This document shows, one piece after another, positions 19,552-29,288 of a stretch of DNA of 64,000 nt. Both the position numbers and the translations under genes were made by a program. The DNA comes from Paracoccaceae bacterium (lineage in GTDB: Bacteria > Pseudomonadota > Alphaproteobacteria > Rhodobacterales > Rhodobacteraceae), in assembly GCA_022763485.1 (NCBI GenBank), contig JALEGX010000064.1:1-64000 (forward strand), given 5' to 3'. Each line of letters opens with the position of its first letter. Positions within the stretch are counted from its first letter, which is position 1. The notes under the pieces are model-generated. The model was not told the DNA's origin and made no database searches. It saw only the letters and a program-made list of their open reading frames with translations.

Positions 19552-20949
19552 ATGCCCCAATATGACGTCATCATCATCGGCGCCGGCCCCGGCGGTTATG
19601 TCTCGGCCATCCGCTGTGCCCAGCTGGGCCTCAAGACCGCCGTGGTCGAAGGACGCGACACCCTGGGTGGCACCTGTCTGAACGTGGGCTGCATCCCGTC
19701 CAAGGCCCTGCTGCACGCCACGCATCTGCTGCATGAAGCGGAACACAACTTCACCAATATGGGCCTGAAGGGCAAAAGCCCCTCGGTCGATTGGGACCAG
19801 ATGAAAAGCTACAAGGACGAGGTGATCGGCCAGAACACCGGCGGCATCGAGTTCCTGTTCAAGAAGAACAAGATCGACTGGATCAAGGGCTGGGCGACCA
19901 TCCCCGCCGCGGGCAAGGTGCAGGTCGGCGATGAGGTGCATGAAGCCAAGAACATCGTGATCGCATCGGGCTCGGTCCCCTCCTCGCTCCCCGGTGTAGA
20001 GGTCGACAATGACGCCGGTCTGGTCGTGGACAGCACCGGTGCGCTGAGCCTGCCGAAGGTCCCCAAGAAGATGGTTGTCATCGGCGCGGGCGTCATCGGC
20101 CTGGAACTGGGTTCGGTCTATGCCCGCCTGGGGTCCGAGGTCACGGTTGTCGAATACATGGATGCGGTCTGCCCCGGTATGGACAAGGACGTGCAGCGCA
20201 ACTTCAAGCGCGTGCTGGAAAAGCAGGGCCTGAACTTCATCATGGGGGCCGCCGTTCAGGGCGTGGACACCACCAAGACCAAGGCCAAGGTCAAATACCA
20301 GCCCAAGAAGGGCGGCGACGAGGCTGTGCTGGACGCAGACGTCGTGCTGGTGGCCACTGGCCGCAAGCCCTTTGCTGACGGGCTGGGGCTGGACGCTCTG
20401 GGCGTGAAGATGACCGAACGCGGCCAGATTGCCACCGACGCGCATTGGGCCACCAATGTTCCGGGCATCTACGCCATCGGCGACGTGATCGAAGGCCCGA
20501 TGCTGGCCCACAAGGCCGAAGACGAAGGCATGGCTGTTGCCGAAGTGATCGCCGGCAAGCATGGCCATGTGAACTATGGCGTCATCCCCGGCGTGGTCTA
20601 CACCGCCCCCGAGGTTGCCACCGTCGGCCAGACCGAAGACGCGCTGAAAGCCGAAGGCCGCAAGGTCAAGGTCGGCAAGTTCATGTTCATGGGCAACGCC
20701 CGTGCCAAGGCGGTTGGCCAGGCCGAAGGCGGCTTCGTCAAGATCATCGCCGACGCGGAAACCGACCGCATTCTGGGTGCTGCGATCATCGGCCCCGCAG
20801 CGGGCGACATGATCCATGAGCTGTGTGTCGCGATGGAATTCGGCGCTTCGGCAGAGGATATCGCGCTGACTTGCCACGCGCACCCCACCTATTCCGAAGC
20901 CGTGCGTGAGGCCGCGCTGGCCTGTGGCGACGGCCCGATCCACAGCTGA
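19552..20949 (+). CDS. lpd: dihydrolipoyl dehydrogenase E3
   Basis: FAD-dependent E3 of 2-oxoglutarate (and possibly other 2-oxoacid) dehydrogenase complexes, 465 residues. It shows the FAD site GAGPGG at 10-15, the redox pair C42/C47 in [13 protein letters not shown], the NAD site [10 protein letters not shown] near 178, and the C-terminal HAHPTYSE with the active-site histidine. AAGGAGAACC precedes the ATG. A terminator follows. Confidence 0.97.
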   Translation: MPQYDVIIIGAGPGGYVSAIRCAQLGLKTAVVEGRDTLGGTCLNVGCIPSKALLHATHLLHEAEHNFTNMGLKGKSPSVDWDQMKSYKDEVIGQNTGGIEFLFKKNKIDWIKGWATIPAAGKVQVGDEVHEAKNIVIASGSVPSSLPGVEVDNDAGLVVDSTGALSLPKVPKKMVVIGAGVIGLELGSVYARLGSEVTVVEYMDAVCPGMDKDVQRNFKRVLEKQGLNFIMGAAVQGVDTTKTKAKVKYQPKKGGDEAVLDADVVLVATGRKPFADGLGLDALGVKMTERGQIATDAHWATNVPGIYAIGDVIEGPMLAHKAEDEGMAVAEVIAGKHGHVNYGVIPGVVYTAPEVATVGQTEDALKAEGRKVKVGKFMFMGNARAKAVGQAEGGFVKIIADAETDRILGAAIIGPAAGDMIHELCVAMEFGASAEDIALTCHAHPTYSEAVREAALACGDGPIHS

Positions 20950-20955
20950 TCCATC

Positions 20956-20990
20956 GCTCCGGCCCGTCACTGCGCGGGCCGGGGCTTGCC
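20956..20990. terminator. terminator after lpd
   Basis: An 11-bp G+C-rich stem (20956-20966 with 20975-20985, one G-U pair) closes an 8-nt loop and is followed by CTTGCCC rather than a long T-run. It lies between convergent genes (lpd and the minus-strand gene ending at 21010). It could end transcription from both sides. Confidence 0.6.
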
Positions 20991-21009
20991 CATTGGTACT
21001 GCCCGTGAC

Positions 21010-21801
21010 TCAGAAGGCGCTGTACCAGCCGATGACAAGGCCGGGCGACACATCCAGTGTCCCGCGCACCCAGCGCCAGTCCGCCCGCACCCGTGCCCCC
21101 GCATAGAACGATCCCTTGGGCAGCGGATGCTCGAACTTCAGCCCCAGCGCCGGGATCAGCTTGTTGTTATAGCTGTTGCCATCCCTGTCCCAGGCGCCGG
21201 TCATGTCGGCAAAGACGGCCAGCCGCCACTTGGTGTCGGGCAAAGGCACCTTGTCTGCCAGCTCTCCCCCGAAGGTCAGCACGACATTATTGTCTCCCTT
21301 GGCCAGGGATCCCGGTGTTTCCAGCGTCGCATAGGCCTTCAGCACGGCGGCGGACGCAGGCAAGCCAAACCATGTCCGGCGCGCTTGCACCGGCATATAC
21401 CGGTAATAGAACCCATCCAGCGCAAAGCGCAGCCCCTGTCGGCGCTGCCCCGTGGGGCGACGTTCATCCCAGTCATGCCGCGCGGTGAAGGTCAGGGTCA
21501 GCGCCTTGCTGATCCGGTGACGATACCGCAGCCCGACACCGACCTTGCTGACATTGTTGAAGGGGGCGGCGTTGCTGTCGGCAGACAAAAACCCGTGCAT
21601 ATAGACCGCCAGCATCCGGTCGGGATCTTCGTGCAGCACATAGCCGATCCATCCCAGCGCCTCGCCAAAGGCATTGCCGTCGTCGGCGGATTGGTTGGAA
21701 TTCGGAAAACGCAGAATGCCAGAGGTCGCACCGGTCCAGCGCCCCCCCTCCTGCGCCAGCGCGCGGGGTGGCGTCCAGACAAGGCAAGCCAGGACCAACA
21801 T
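21010..21801 (-). CDS. probable outer-membrane beta-barrel protein
   Basis: The 263-residue product has a short signal sequence ending in ALAQ (about residue 17). A series of alternating amphipathic strands follows, for example YRHRISKALTLTFTARHDW and LRFALDGFYYRYM. It ends in phenylalanine, the usual last residue of outer-membrane barrels. I cannot name the family. Cellulose-biosynthesis-associated or phage-adsorption barrel domains are possible relatives. No better start codon is in frame upstream. Confidence 0.6.
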   Translation of the reverse strand: MLVLACLVWTPPRALAQEGGRWTGATSGILRFPNSNQSADDGNAFGEALGWIGYVLHEDPDRMLAVYMHGFLSADSNAAPFNNVSKVGVGLRYRHRISKALTLTFTARHDWDERRPTGQRRQGLRFALDGFYYRYMPVQARRTWFGLPASAAVLKAYATLETPGSLAKGDNNVVLTFGGELADKVPLPDTKWRLAVFADMTGAWDRDGNSYNNKLIPALGLKFEHPLPKGSFYAGARVRADWRWVRGTLDVSPGLVIGWYSAF

Positions 21802-21928
21802 CAGAACAGACAGAAAGACACGTATCGCCCCACCGCCCCCTATCGGAGCTGAAACAGAAGTTAAGGGTCAGTCTGACGAATACGCCTTAATTTTCGGTTG
21901 TCCTGGCTGGAACGTGCCCGAGTTGAGA

Positions 21929-22669
21929 TCAGGCAGCCTGGTCCGGATCGAAGCCCACTTCGCGCATCAGCGCGTCCGAATGGGCCTCAACCCGTTCTTC
22001 CAGCTGCGCCATGAAGGTGTCCCGCGCAATGCCCGGTTCCATCGGGTCCAGAAACTCGACGATGCCCAGCCCCGGTTTCTTCAGGATCCCCTTGCGCGGC
22101 CAGAACACGCCGACGTTGGTTGCAACCGGGACGCAAGGCTGATCCAGCCCTTCATACAGCACCGCCGTGCCGATCTTGTAAGGCTTCTTTGCACCGGGCG
22201 CGACGCGGGTGCCCTGGGAGTAAATCACCAGCTGCCCCGGTTCCTTGAACTCGGCCGCGACGTCCTTGACCATCTTGGCGATGGCCCGGCCCTTCTTGCC
22301 CCGGTTCACCGGAATACACCCCAGCCGCTTGGCATAGACGCCGATGATCGGCGTCCACAGCAGTTCGCGCTTCATGATGAACTTGGCGCTCGGCACCGCG
22401 TTGAAGATCATCAGGATGTCGATGAACGACTGATGCTTTGCGGCAATCAGAACCTCCCCTGTGGGGACATTGCCGCGGATTTCAGCCCGGATGCCAACCA
22501 ACAGGCGGGCCAGCCAGATCGTCGTCTGGGCATAGGTCTTGCAGGCAGCGCGGGCGCCCTTGGGGCTGAGCAGCGCATAGGGAAAGAACACGATGCCCAG
22601 CACCAGCATCCACACATACATCACGATGGTCAGCAGCAGCGAACGCAGCCACTGGATAGCGGTCCCCAT
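21929..22669 (-). CDS. plsC: 1-acyl-sn-glycerol-3-phosphate acyltransferase
   Basis: Inner-membrane acyltransferase making phosphatidate in phospholipid synthesis, 246 residues. The HX4D catalytic motif is H79-D84 in KHQSFID, followed by PVNRG and YSQGTR, a variant of the usual EGTR block. The ATG at 22669 overlaps the ftsX stop in TGATG, so it replaces the longer in-frame ATG at 22759. An N-terminal hydrophobic helix anchors it. Confidence 0.93.
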   Translation of the reverse strand: MGTAIQWLRSLLLTIVMYVWMLVLGIVFFPYALLSPKGARAACKTYAQTTIWLARLLVGIRAEIRGNVPTGEVLIAAKHQSFIDILMIFNAVPSAKFIMKRELLWTPIIGVYAKRLGCIPVNRGKKGRAIAKMVKDVAAEFKEPGQLVIYSQGTRVAPGAKKPYKIGTAVLYEGLDQPCVPVATNVGVFWPRKGILKKPGLGIVEFLDPMEPGIARDTFMAQLEERVEAHSDALMREVGFDPDQAA

Positions 22670-23568
22670 CAGGCAAGCTCCTTCAATTTCCGGCGCGCCG
22701 CCGTTCCCGTTGCAACAAAGGCGACCAGCGCGCCAAGCGGCGGCACTGACAGCGGCCACAACCAGCCAAAGCCCTGAAAGCCAAGCCCGGTCAGGAACCC
22801 GCCTTCTTCGGAGGCTTCAGGCATCAGCAGAACGCCGACCATACCCAGGGCGACCCCCACGGCCGAGCCCAGAAGCGCCCGCAGCGTGAACCGCCGGATG
22901 AACGCCTGTGCAATGTAATTGTCCTGCGCGCCGACAAGACGCAGCACTTCGATCACCTGCGCATTGGCGGCCAGCGCGGCATTGGCGGCAAGGGTGATCA
23001 TCGCCGCCATCGCACCGCCGATCAGCAAAATCGCAACCATCGCCAGCAGACGCAGAGAGTTCGCGGCATCCACCAGCGGTTTGCGCCAGCGCGTGTGATC
23101 GTCCAGCACCGCGCCGGGCACCTCGGCGCTCAGCCGCAGTTGCAGCCCGGTCGCGTCATATCCCGGCTCGCCCTCGATCACTTCGATCAGTTGCGGCACC
23201 GGCAGTGCCTCCAGCGCAACATCGGCCCCGAACCAGGGTGCCAGCATGGCGGCCTGCTCTTCAACGGTCAGGGCCCGCGCCGACGCCACCCCCGGTGTCT
23301 GCCGCAGGATTTTCATCACGGCTTCGGTCTGGGCCGCGCGCTCGTCAGCCGGCGCATTGATCCGCAGGGTTGCGGCGCGGGCAAGCTCATCCGCCCAGCG
23401 ATCCGCCAATCGTCCCGCCGCCAGCGACAGCGCCAGTGCAAACACCACCAGAAACGCCATTGCGCCCGACACGAACAGCGTCAGCTGCGCGGTAAATCCG
23501 CTGGGGGGCACGGCCCGGTCGGCCTGTGGATCTCCAACCAGCATCTTGCGGATACGCCCCTGGCTCAT
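22669..23568 (-). CDS. ftsX: cell division protein FtsX
   Basis: Membrane partner of FtsE, coupling the cell division site to periplasmic amidase activation. The 299-residue protein has the expected layout: a first helix near residues 27-50, a periplasmic domain, then three C-terminal helices. It overlaps ftsE by 4 nt (ATGA) and plsC by one base, so the three genes form a coupled set. Confidence 0.92.
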   Translation of the reverse strand: MSQGRIRKMLVGDPQADRAVPPSGFTAQLTLFVSGAMAFLVVFALALSLAAGRLADRWADELARAATLRINAPADERAAQTEAVMKILRQTPGVASARALTVEEQAAMLAPWFGADVALEALPVPQLIEVIEGEPGYDATGLQLRLSAEVPGAVLDDHTRWRKPLVDAANSLRLLAMVAILLIGGAMAAMITLAANAALAANAQVIEVLRLVGAQDNYIAQAFIRRFTLRALLGSAVGVALGMVGVLLMPEASEEGGFLTGLGFQGFGWLWPLSVPPLGALVAFVATGTAARRKLKELA

Positions 23569-24242
23569 AGGTCGGCCCCCGCAAGCTGCAGCTGTTTGTT
23601 GGAAATGCGCAGCACCCGTGCCTGAACATGGTTCTTGGCCATGCGGATCAGAGACAGGTCGTGGCTGGCCACAAGGATGGTCTTGCCCATCCGGTTGAGC
23701 TCGATCAGCAGCTGCAGCAGGCGCTGGGACATCTCCCAGTCCACGTTGCCGGTGGGTTCATCGGCAATCACGACTTCGGGCGACAGGATCACCGCACGCG
23801 CCAAAGCGGCACGCTGGCGTTCACCGCCAGACAGTTCGGGTGGCAGCGCGTCCAGCCGCTCGCCCAGCCCGACCCATTTCAACAGCTCGTTCAGGTTGCC
23901 ATCCTCATGGGTCAGATCGCGGCCAGAGACCGTCAGCGGCAGGGCAATGTTTTCGTAGAGCGGCAAATGATCCAGGAAACGGCAGTCCTGATGCACCACG
24001 CCCACGCGCCGGCGCAGCATGGCCATCTGGTCCCGGTCCAGCCCTTTGACATCCATGTTGAAGGCGCGAACACGACCCGAGGTCGGATGCAGCGCGCCAT
24101 AGCAGAGCTTCAACAGGGTGGTCTTGCCCGCGCCGGACGGGCCGGTCAGGAAATGGAACGAACCAGGTGCCAGCTTGACCGACACATTGGTCAGCAGTTC
24201 ACCCCCACCGTAATTGTACCCGACATTATCCAGCTCGATCAC
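23565..24242 (-). CDS. ftsE: cell division ATP-binding protein FtsE
   Basis: ABC ATPase of the FtsEX complex, 225 residues. It shows Walker A GPSGAGKT at residues 34-41, LSGGE signature, Walker B VVIADEP and the H-loop SHD. The start is taken as GTG at 24242 (VIELDNVGY) because GGGGGC lies just upstream and this gives the family length. An in-frame ATG at 24689 would add about 150 residues unlike FtsE. Confidence 0.93.
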   Translation of the reverse strand: MIELDNVGYNYGGGELLTNVSVKLAPGSFHFLTGPSGAGKTTLLKLCYGALHPTSGRVRAFNMDVKGLDRDQMAMLRRRVGVVHQDCRFLDHLPLYENIALPLTVSGRDLTHEDGNLNELLKWVGLGERLDALPPELSGGERQRAALARAVILSPEVVIADEPTGNVDWEMSQRLLQLLIELNRMGKTILVASHDLSLIRMAKNHVQARVLRISNKQLQLAGADL

Positions 24243-24407
24243 AGCTGCCCCCTGAAATTTGATGCTGTTGTGCCCCAGCCGCTTGCCGGTTTCAATGCTT
24301 CTTGCCCCTGCGAAGATTGTGCTTTGGGATTTCTCTCTTTCCCGTACAGGTCGAAGGCCGTATGCTTCTGCGAAAAAACAGGCAGTTAATGGGTTCAGGA
24401 GGGCAGT

Positions 24408-25316
24408 ATGCGGCTCACATGTCCAAATTGCGGCGCTCAGTACGAAGTGCCGGACGGCGTGATTCCGCCTGAAGGGCGTGACGTCCAATGCTCCAACTGC
24501 GGCGATACCTGGTATCAGACTCACCCGGACGCGGCTGCCCCGGACCCGGAACCCGAAATCCAGCAGGATTTTGACGACGCGGATCTGGAAGCCGAAGCGC
24601 TTGAGGAAGAGGAGCCCGAAGCCCCGCAGGTGCAGGACGCGGCCCCCGAACCAGACCAGTATGAGCCTGAGCCGGAACCCGCGATCCAAGACGAAGATTA
24701 CGCTGAGGATGACGAAGAGGCGTTTTCCGACGAGGATGATGAGGACGGCTTCGACGAAGACCCCGCCGACGAAAGCCCCCTGCCCCGCGCCAAGGGGCTG
24801 GATCCGGCGATCTTTGACATTCTGCGCGCCGAAGCCGAACGCGAGCAGAAGCTGCGCTCCGAAGAGACAGGCGAAAGCCTGGAAAGCCAGCCGGAGCTGG
24901 GGCTGGAAGAAGTCACCGAGGATGAACCCGCCCGCCGCGCCCGTCAGGCACGCGAGCGGATGGCCCGGATGCAGGGCGAAGATCCCAAGCAGGTGAACCC
25001 GGATCCGTCAGGGTCCCGTCGCGACCTGCTGCCGGATATCGAGGAAATCAATTCCACGCTGCGCTCCACCTCCGACGCCGAGGTTTCCGCCGTGCAGGCA
25101 CCGGGGACCGCCGCAATCAGCGGTCGCAAACCCGGTTTTGCGCGTGGTTTTGCCCTGACCATCATCGTCGCGGTGATCCTGGGGGTGATCTATCAGTCCT
25201 CCCCGCAGATCGCGCAGGCGGTTCCGCAGGCCGACCCGATGCTCAGCGCCTATGTTGCGCTGGTCGATCAGGCCCGCCTATGGCTGAATGGCCTGATTGC
25301 TCCGCTCCTGAACTAA
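24408..25316 (+). CDS. MJ0042-type zinc-ribbon membrane protein with acidic linker
   Basis: The 302-residue product starts with a CPNC...CSNC zinc ribbon (residues 5-8 and 29-32) of the MJ0042/zinc_ribbon_5 type. A very acidic, low-complexity stretch of about 100 residues rich in Glu, Asp and Pro follows. A single transmembrane helix lies near residues 249-265, with a short tail beyond it. Function is unknown. It is divergent from ftsE across 165 bp, and this pairing recurs in alphaproteobacteria. Confidence 0.8.
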   Translation: MRLTCPNCGAQYEVPDGVIPPEGRDVQCSNCGDTWYQTHPDAAAPDPEPEIQQDFDDADLEAEALEEEEPEAPQVQDAAPEPDQYEPEPEPAIQDEDYAEDDEEAFSDEDDEDGFDEDPADESPLPRAKGLDPAIFDILRAEAEREQKLRSEETGESLESQPELGLEEVTEDEPARRARQARERMARMQGEDPKQVNPDPSGSRRDLLPDIEEINSTLRSTSDAEVSAVQAPGTAAISGRKPGFARGFALTIIVAVILGVIYQSSPQIAQAVPQADPMLSAYVALVDQARLWLNGLIAPLLN

Positions 25317-25332
25317 CCTTTACGCCAGCCGA

Positions 25333-27918
25333 TCAGAACCGGTCCAACAACCGACGCAGATACCCGCGCTCGGTTTCGGACCGGTCAGGATCTTCGGATC
25401 TGCGGCGAATTTCATCCAGCAGATCGCGCGCACGGCGATAGATGTCTTCGCCGTCAACGCCGATGCGTTCACCGTTCAGCGACGCGCCGCGGCCCGACTG
25501 GCGTGCGTCCCTGTCCAGCGGATCGCGCAGCTGGCTTTGCGCCGTGCCCTCCTGGGCCCCCTGGCCTTCGCGCTCCTGCGCCATCGCCTCACCCAGCGAC
25601 CGCATCCCTTCGCGCAGCGCCTCCATCGCGCGGGCCTGTTCGTCAATGGCCCCCGCCAGATCGTTCTCACGCAGCGAGTCCTCGGCCTGCTCCATTGCGC
25701 GCCCCGCCTGATCCAGCGCGTCACGGGCCGCATCACCTTCTTCGGTGCCCGCGCCGGGCAGCCCCTGTTCCTGCCGGCGCAGCTCATCGCGCAACGCGCG
25801 CTGACGTTCCGCAAGACCGGGCGCGCCTTCCGATCCTTCACCCTGGCCCTGGTTGCCTTCGGCATTGCTGCCCTCACCACGGCCGCCTTGTCCTTCGTGG
25901 CTCTGACCCTGCCCCAGCCCGCCGTTGCGGCCCTGGTTGCCCTGGTTCTCGCCCGCCTGGGCACCCGGATTGAATTGTTCCTGCAAGTCGCGGAACGCCT
26001 GATCCGACAGCCCCTGCTGTTCGCGCAGCGTCTCGGCCAGCCCCTCCATCGCCTGCTGGCCCGAGTTCTGACCGTTCTGACCCTCGCCGTTCTGGGTCAC
26101 GCGCATGTTTTCCATCAACTCCTGCAATTCCTGCAGGGCTTGTTCGGCCTCGGCCATGCGGCCCTGTTCCATCAGCTCCTGAATGCGGTCCATCATGCGC
26201 TGCAGGTCATCCTGCGTCATCTGCATCCCGTTGTTCTGCTGGGATCCGTTCTGTTGCTGCTGGCCGTCCTGATTTTCCTGCTGCGCCTGACGCGAAAGCT
26301 GGCGCAGGTAATCCTGCGTCGCGTCCCGCAGCTCCTGCATAAGCTCGGCAATCTCCTGATCGCTTGCCCCGTTGCGCATTGCCTGTGACAGGCGTTCCTG
26401 CGCCCGCCTCATACGTTCCAGGGCATCGCCAATGTCGCCGTCTTCCAGCTTCAGCGCCAGATCCCACAGCGCCTGCGAGATCTCATCTTGCGCTTCAACG
26501 CTCAGCGCGCCGTAGCGCGTGTGGGTCTCAAGCCGTCGCAGGATCGTACGCAGCCGCAGATAGGCAGTGTGTGAGCGGAACACCCCTTCGGGACGGTGCG
26601 AGATCGCCCGCAGGACCTGTGACACGCGCTTGGCGTTGGCCCGCGCCCACAGGAGATCCCGGCGCTGTTCGATGACGGCCGCGGCCAGCGGATCAAAGAA
26701 GCGGCGTGCGGGCAGATCCGCGCCATAAGGCATGGAGAGGCCGGTTTCCCCGGTCGCGTCTTCGACCGTCAGCTCAAACCGCACGGGCAGATGCGCCCAA
26801 GGATGCTGGGAAAAATCCTCAATCAGCGCCTCGGTGAAATCTGAGCGGTTGCCGGAAATCGGCATCGGCAGATCCACGTCGATCGCGGGCCGCGGATCGG
26901 GATCAACGACCAGCCCGAAGCGGCGCTCGACCGCCTCAAGATCCAGGGTGATCCGCGCGCTGCCCGCGACGATGGCATAATCGTCCTGCGCCCGGAACGG
27001 CAGCTGCATGATGCCGGAGCTGTCGGCCTCGGCCTCGCCTGCCACCTCAACACGCGGCGCGGTGTCCTCTAGCACGTCTATGGCCCAGCTGCGGCCACCC
27101 GGCCCATCAATCCGCAGCTCCCCCGCCTGGGCAATGGTGAACTCCTGGTTCGGATCCGCGGCAGAGGGCAGCTCGGCTGTCCGGCCCGATACGGTTTCGG
27201 CCAGCGTCAGCGCCCCGACCTCGCCATAGAAGCGCAGGGTTACATCGCTGTTTTCCGGCAAAACAAGTTCAGCGTCGGACAGGTCATTCAGGTAAAGCGT
27301 CGGCAACCCGGTATAGCGCGGCGGAGAGACCCAGCCCTCCCACGAGGGGCCGGTCAGGGGGGCCGCTTGCGGGGTCAGCTCGGTCACGCTGCTCACCCGC
27401 CAGATCGATCCGAAAACCAGACCGACCGCCAGACACAGCAGCGCCACATAGCGCAGCGCGAAGGGATCGGCTCGCGCAATCAGCAGATCGGGCTTTGCCG
27501 GGCGGGCGTCCTGCGCCCGTGCCATCATGCGGGCCTGATGGGCCTGCCACAGCGCTTCGGACTGCGGATCCTGCGCCCCGATGGCCTGTTCATCCAGCAG
27601 CGCCTGCAACGGACGGCCCGGCAATGTCGCGTCCAGACGGTCCAGCGCATCGCCCGAGCGCGGTACCCGGAAGGTCCAGATGCCCCAGCCCAGAGCCACC
27701 AACCCCGCCAGTGCGGTCAGGGTTGCCCCGGTCCAGACGGCCTCAATCGGCAGCAAGTCGTGCAACCCCAGCATCAGCGTGCCAAGGGCAATCATGATGA
27801 TGGATACGAAGGGCCAGAACGCGCGCAGCAGACGTTCGGCAAACAGCCCAAGGTGCGTCAGCCACAATGGCCATCGCAGGGACTTCAGTCTGGGATCGCG
27901 CCCGTTCTCAAATGCCAT
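25333..27918 (-). CDS. DUF4175 (TIGR02302-type) membrane protein
   Basis: A large 861-residue protein with two or three N-terminal hydrophobic helices (about 25-75 and one near 155-175). A long periplasmic or cytoplasmic body follows, and then a low-complexity C-terminal third rich in Gln, Gly, Asn and Glu with coiled-coil character. This layout is characteristic of the alphaproteobacterial DUF4175 family. Function is unknown. It lies 40 nt after lysA, a frequent neighbour, and converges on the zinc-ribbon gene. Confidence 0.88.
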   Translation of the reverse strand: MAFENGRDPRLKSLRWPLWLTHLGLFAERLLRAFWPFVSIIMIALGTLMLGLHDLLPIEAVWTGATLTALAGLVALGWGIWTFRVPRSGDALDRLDATLPGRPLQALLDEQAIGAQDPQSEALWQAHQARMMARAQDARPAKPDLLIARADPFALRYVALLCLAVGLVFGSIWRVSSVTELTPQAAPLTGPSWEGWVSPPRYTGLPTLYLNDLSDAELVLPENSDVTLRFYGEVGALTLAETVSGRTAELPSAADPNQEFTIAQAGELRIDGPGGRSWAIDVLEDTAPRVEVAGEAEADSSGIMQLPFRAQDDYAIVAGSARITLDLEAVERRFGLVVDPDPRPAIDVDLPMPISGNRSDFTEALIEDFSQHPWAHLPVRFELTVEDATGETGLSMPYGADLPARRFFDPLAAAVIEQRRDLLWARANAKRVSQVLRAISHRPEGVFRSHTAYLRLRTILRRLETHTRYGALSVEAQDEISQALWDLALKLEDGDIGDALERMRRAQERLSQAMRNGASDQEIAELMQELRDATQDYLRQLSRQAQQENQDGQQQQNGSQQNNGMQMTQDDLQRMMDRIQELMEQGRMAEAEQALQELQELMENMRVTQNGEGQNGQNSGQQAMEGLAETLREQQGLSDQAFRDLQEQFNPGAQAGENQGNQGRNGGLGQGQSHEGQGGRGEGSNAEGNQGQGEGSEGAPGLAERQRALRDELRRQEQGLPGAGTEEGDAARDALDQAGRAMEQAEDSLRENDLAGAIDEQARAMEALREGMRSLGEAMAQEREGQGAQEGTAQSQLRDPLDRDARQSGRGASLNGERIGVDGEDIYRRARDLLDEIRRRSEDPDRSETERGYLRRLLDRF

Positions 27919-27958
27919 TCCGGCGTCGCCTCCGAGTCGGACCCGGAGGCAGAACGCC

Positions 27959-29224
27959 TCAGAGCCATTCCGGAATGGTATCGCGATTTATCATTTCGTC
28001 AAAGGTCGGGCGTCGGCGGATAACCGCGAATTGATCCCCGCTCACCAGCACCTCGGGGATCAGTGGGCGAGTGTTGTATTCACTGGCCATCACCGCGCCA
28101 TAGGCTCCGGCACTGCGGAAGGCGATCAGATCCTCGGCCGCAAGCGGCGGCATGTTGCGCTGTTTGGCAAAGGTGTCGCCGGTTTCGCAGACCGGTCCGA
28201 CGATGTCATAGGGCTTGGGTTCGACCCCCGCTTCGGGTTCGACAACCGGGATGATATCGTGATGGGCCTCATACATGGCCGGGCGGATCAGATCGTTCAT
28301 CGCCCCGTCAACGATCAGGAAATCACGGCCTTCACCCTCTTTCACATAGATCACCTTGGACACCATAAGCCCGGCATTGCCCGCGATCAGGCGGCCCGGT
28401 TCGATTTCGATCTCACAGCCCAGATGGCCCAGCGTGTCCTTGATCAGCTGGCCATATTCCACCGGCAGCGGCGGCGCGTCGTTGGACCGGGTGTAGGGAA
28501 TGCCCAGACCCCCGCCCAGATCCAGCCGGGTGATGTCATGTCCTTCGGCGCGCAGCGCTTCGGTCAGCTCCGCAACTTTTTCATAAGCCAGGCGGAACGG
28601 CTCCAGCTCGGTCAGTTGCGAGCCGATGTGCACGTCGATGCCAACGACCTTCAGCCCCGGCAGGCTGGCAGCATGGGCATACACCTCTTTCGCCCGCGCG
28701 ATCGGGATGCCGAACTTGTTTTCGGATTTGCCGGTGGCGATCTTGGCGTGGGTCTTGGCATCCACGTCCGGATTCACCCGCACGGTAATCGGCGCAATGA
28801 CGCCCAGGTCCAGCGCGACAGAGTTGATCACGGCCATTTCCGGCTCTGATTCCACGTTGAACTGGCGAATCCCGCCTTCCAGCGCGGTGCGGATTTCCAG
28901 TTCGGTCTTGCCGACGCCGGAGAACACGATCTTTTCGCCCGGCACACCGGCGGCCTTGGCGCGCAGGTATTCGCCCATGGACACCACGTCCATGCCAGCG
29001 CCCGCCTGGGCCAGCGTTTTCAGGATCGCCTGGTTGCTGGCGGCCTTCATCGCGTAGCAGACAAGGTGTTCGGTGCCCTCCAGCGCCTCATCGAACAGGC
29101 GGAAATGGCGCAGCAGCGTCGCGGTGGAATAGACGTAGAACGGCGTGCCGACCGTGGCCGCGATCTCGGCTACGGGGACATCTTCGGCGAAGAGCTCGCC
29201 ATCGCGATAAAGAAAATGATCCAT
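27959..29224 (-). CDS. lysA: diaminopimelate decarboxylase
   Basis: PLP-dependent last step of lysine biosynthesis, converting meso-diaminopimelate to lysine. The 421 residues include the PLP lysine K60 in CYAMKAASN, the glycine-rich GGGLG phosphate site, and the C-terminal GPVCETGD with the catalytic cysteine. It belongs to a minus-strand series with argH, a small lipoprotein and an ATP-grasp gene upstream. Confidence 0.97.
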   Translation of the reverse strand: MDHFLYRDGELFAEDVPVAEIAATVGTPFYVYSTATLLRHFRLFDEALEGTEHLVCYAMKAASNQAILKTLAQAGAGMDVVSMGEYLRAKAAGVPGEKIVFSGVGKTELEIRTALEGGIRQFNVESEPEMAVINSVALDLGVIAPITVRVNPDVDAKTHAKIATGKSENKFGIPIARAKEVYAHAASLPGLKVVGIDVHIGSQLTELEPFRLAYEKVAELTEALRAEGHDITRLDLGGGLGIPYTRSNDAPPLPVEYGQLIKDTLGHLGCEIEIEPGRLIAGNAGLMVSKVIYVKEGEGRDFLIVDGAMNDLIRPAMYEAHHDIIPVVEPEAGVEPKPYDIVGPVCETGDTFAKQRNMPPLAAEDLIAFRSAGAYGAVMASEYNTRPLIPEVLVSGDQFAVIRRRPTFDEMINRDTIPEWL

Positions 29225-29288
29225 GCCGCGCGCTTAGACCAAAAGGGCGGCATGGATCAAACAAAATTCAGGGTATGGGGGCCGGTTT

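Noticed and set aside
21861-21890. TTAAGG/CCTTAA inverted repeat as the plsC terminator
   Set aside because: Arms are only 6 bp with an 18-nt interior, and no T-run follows on the minus strand.
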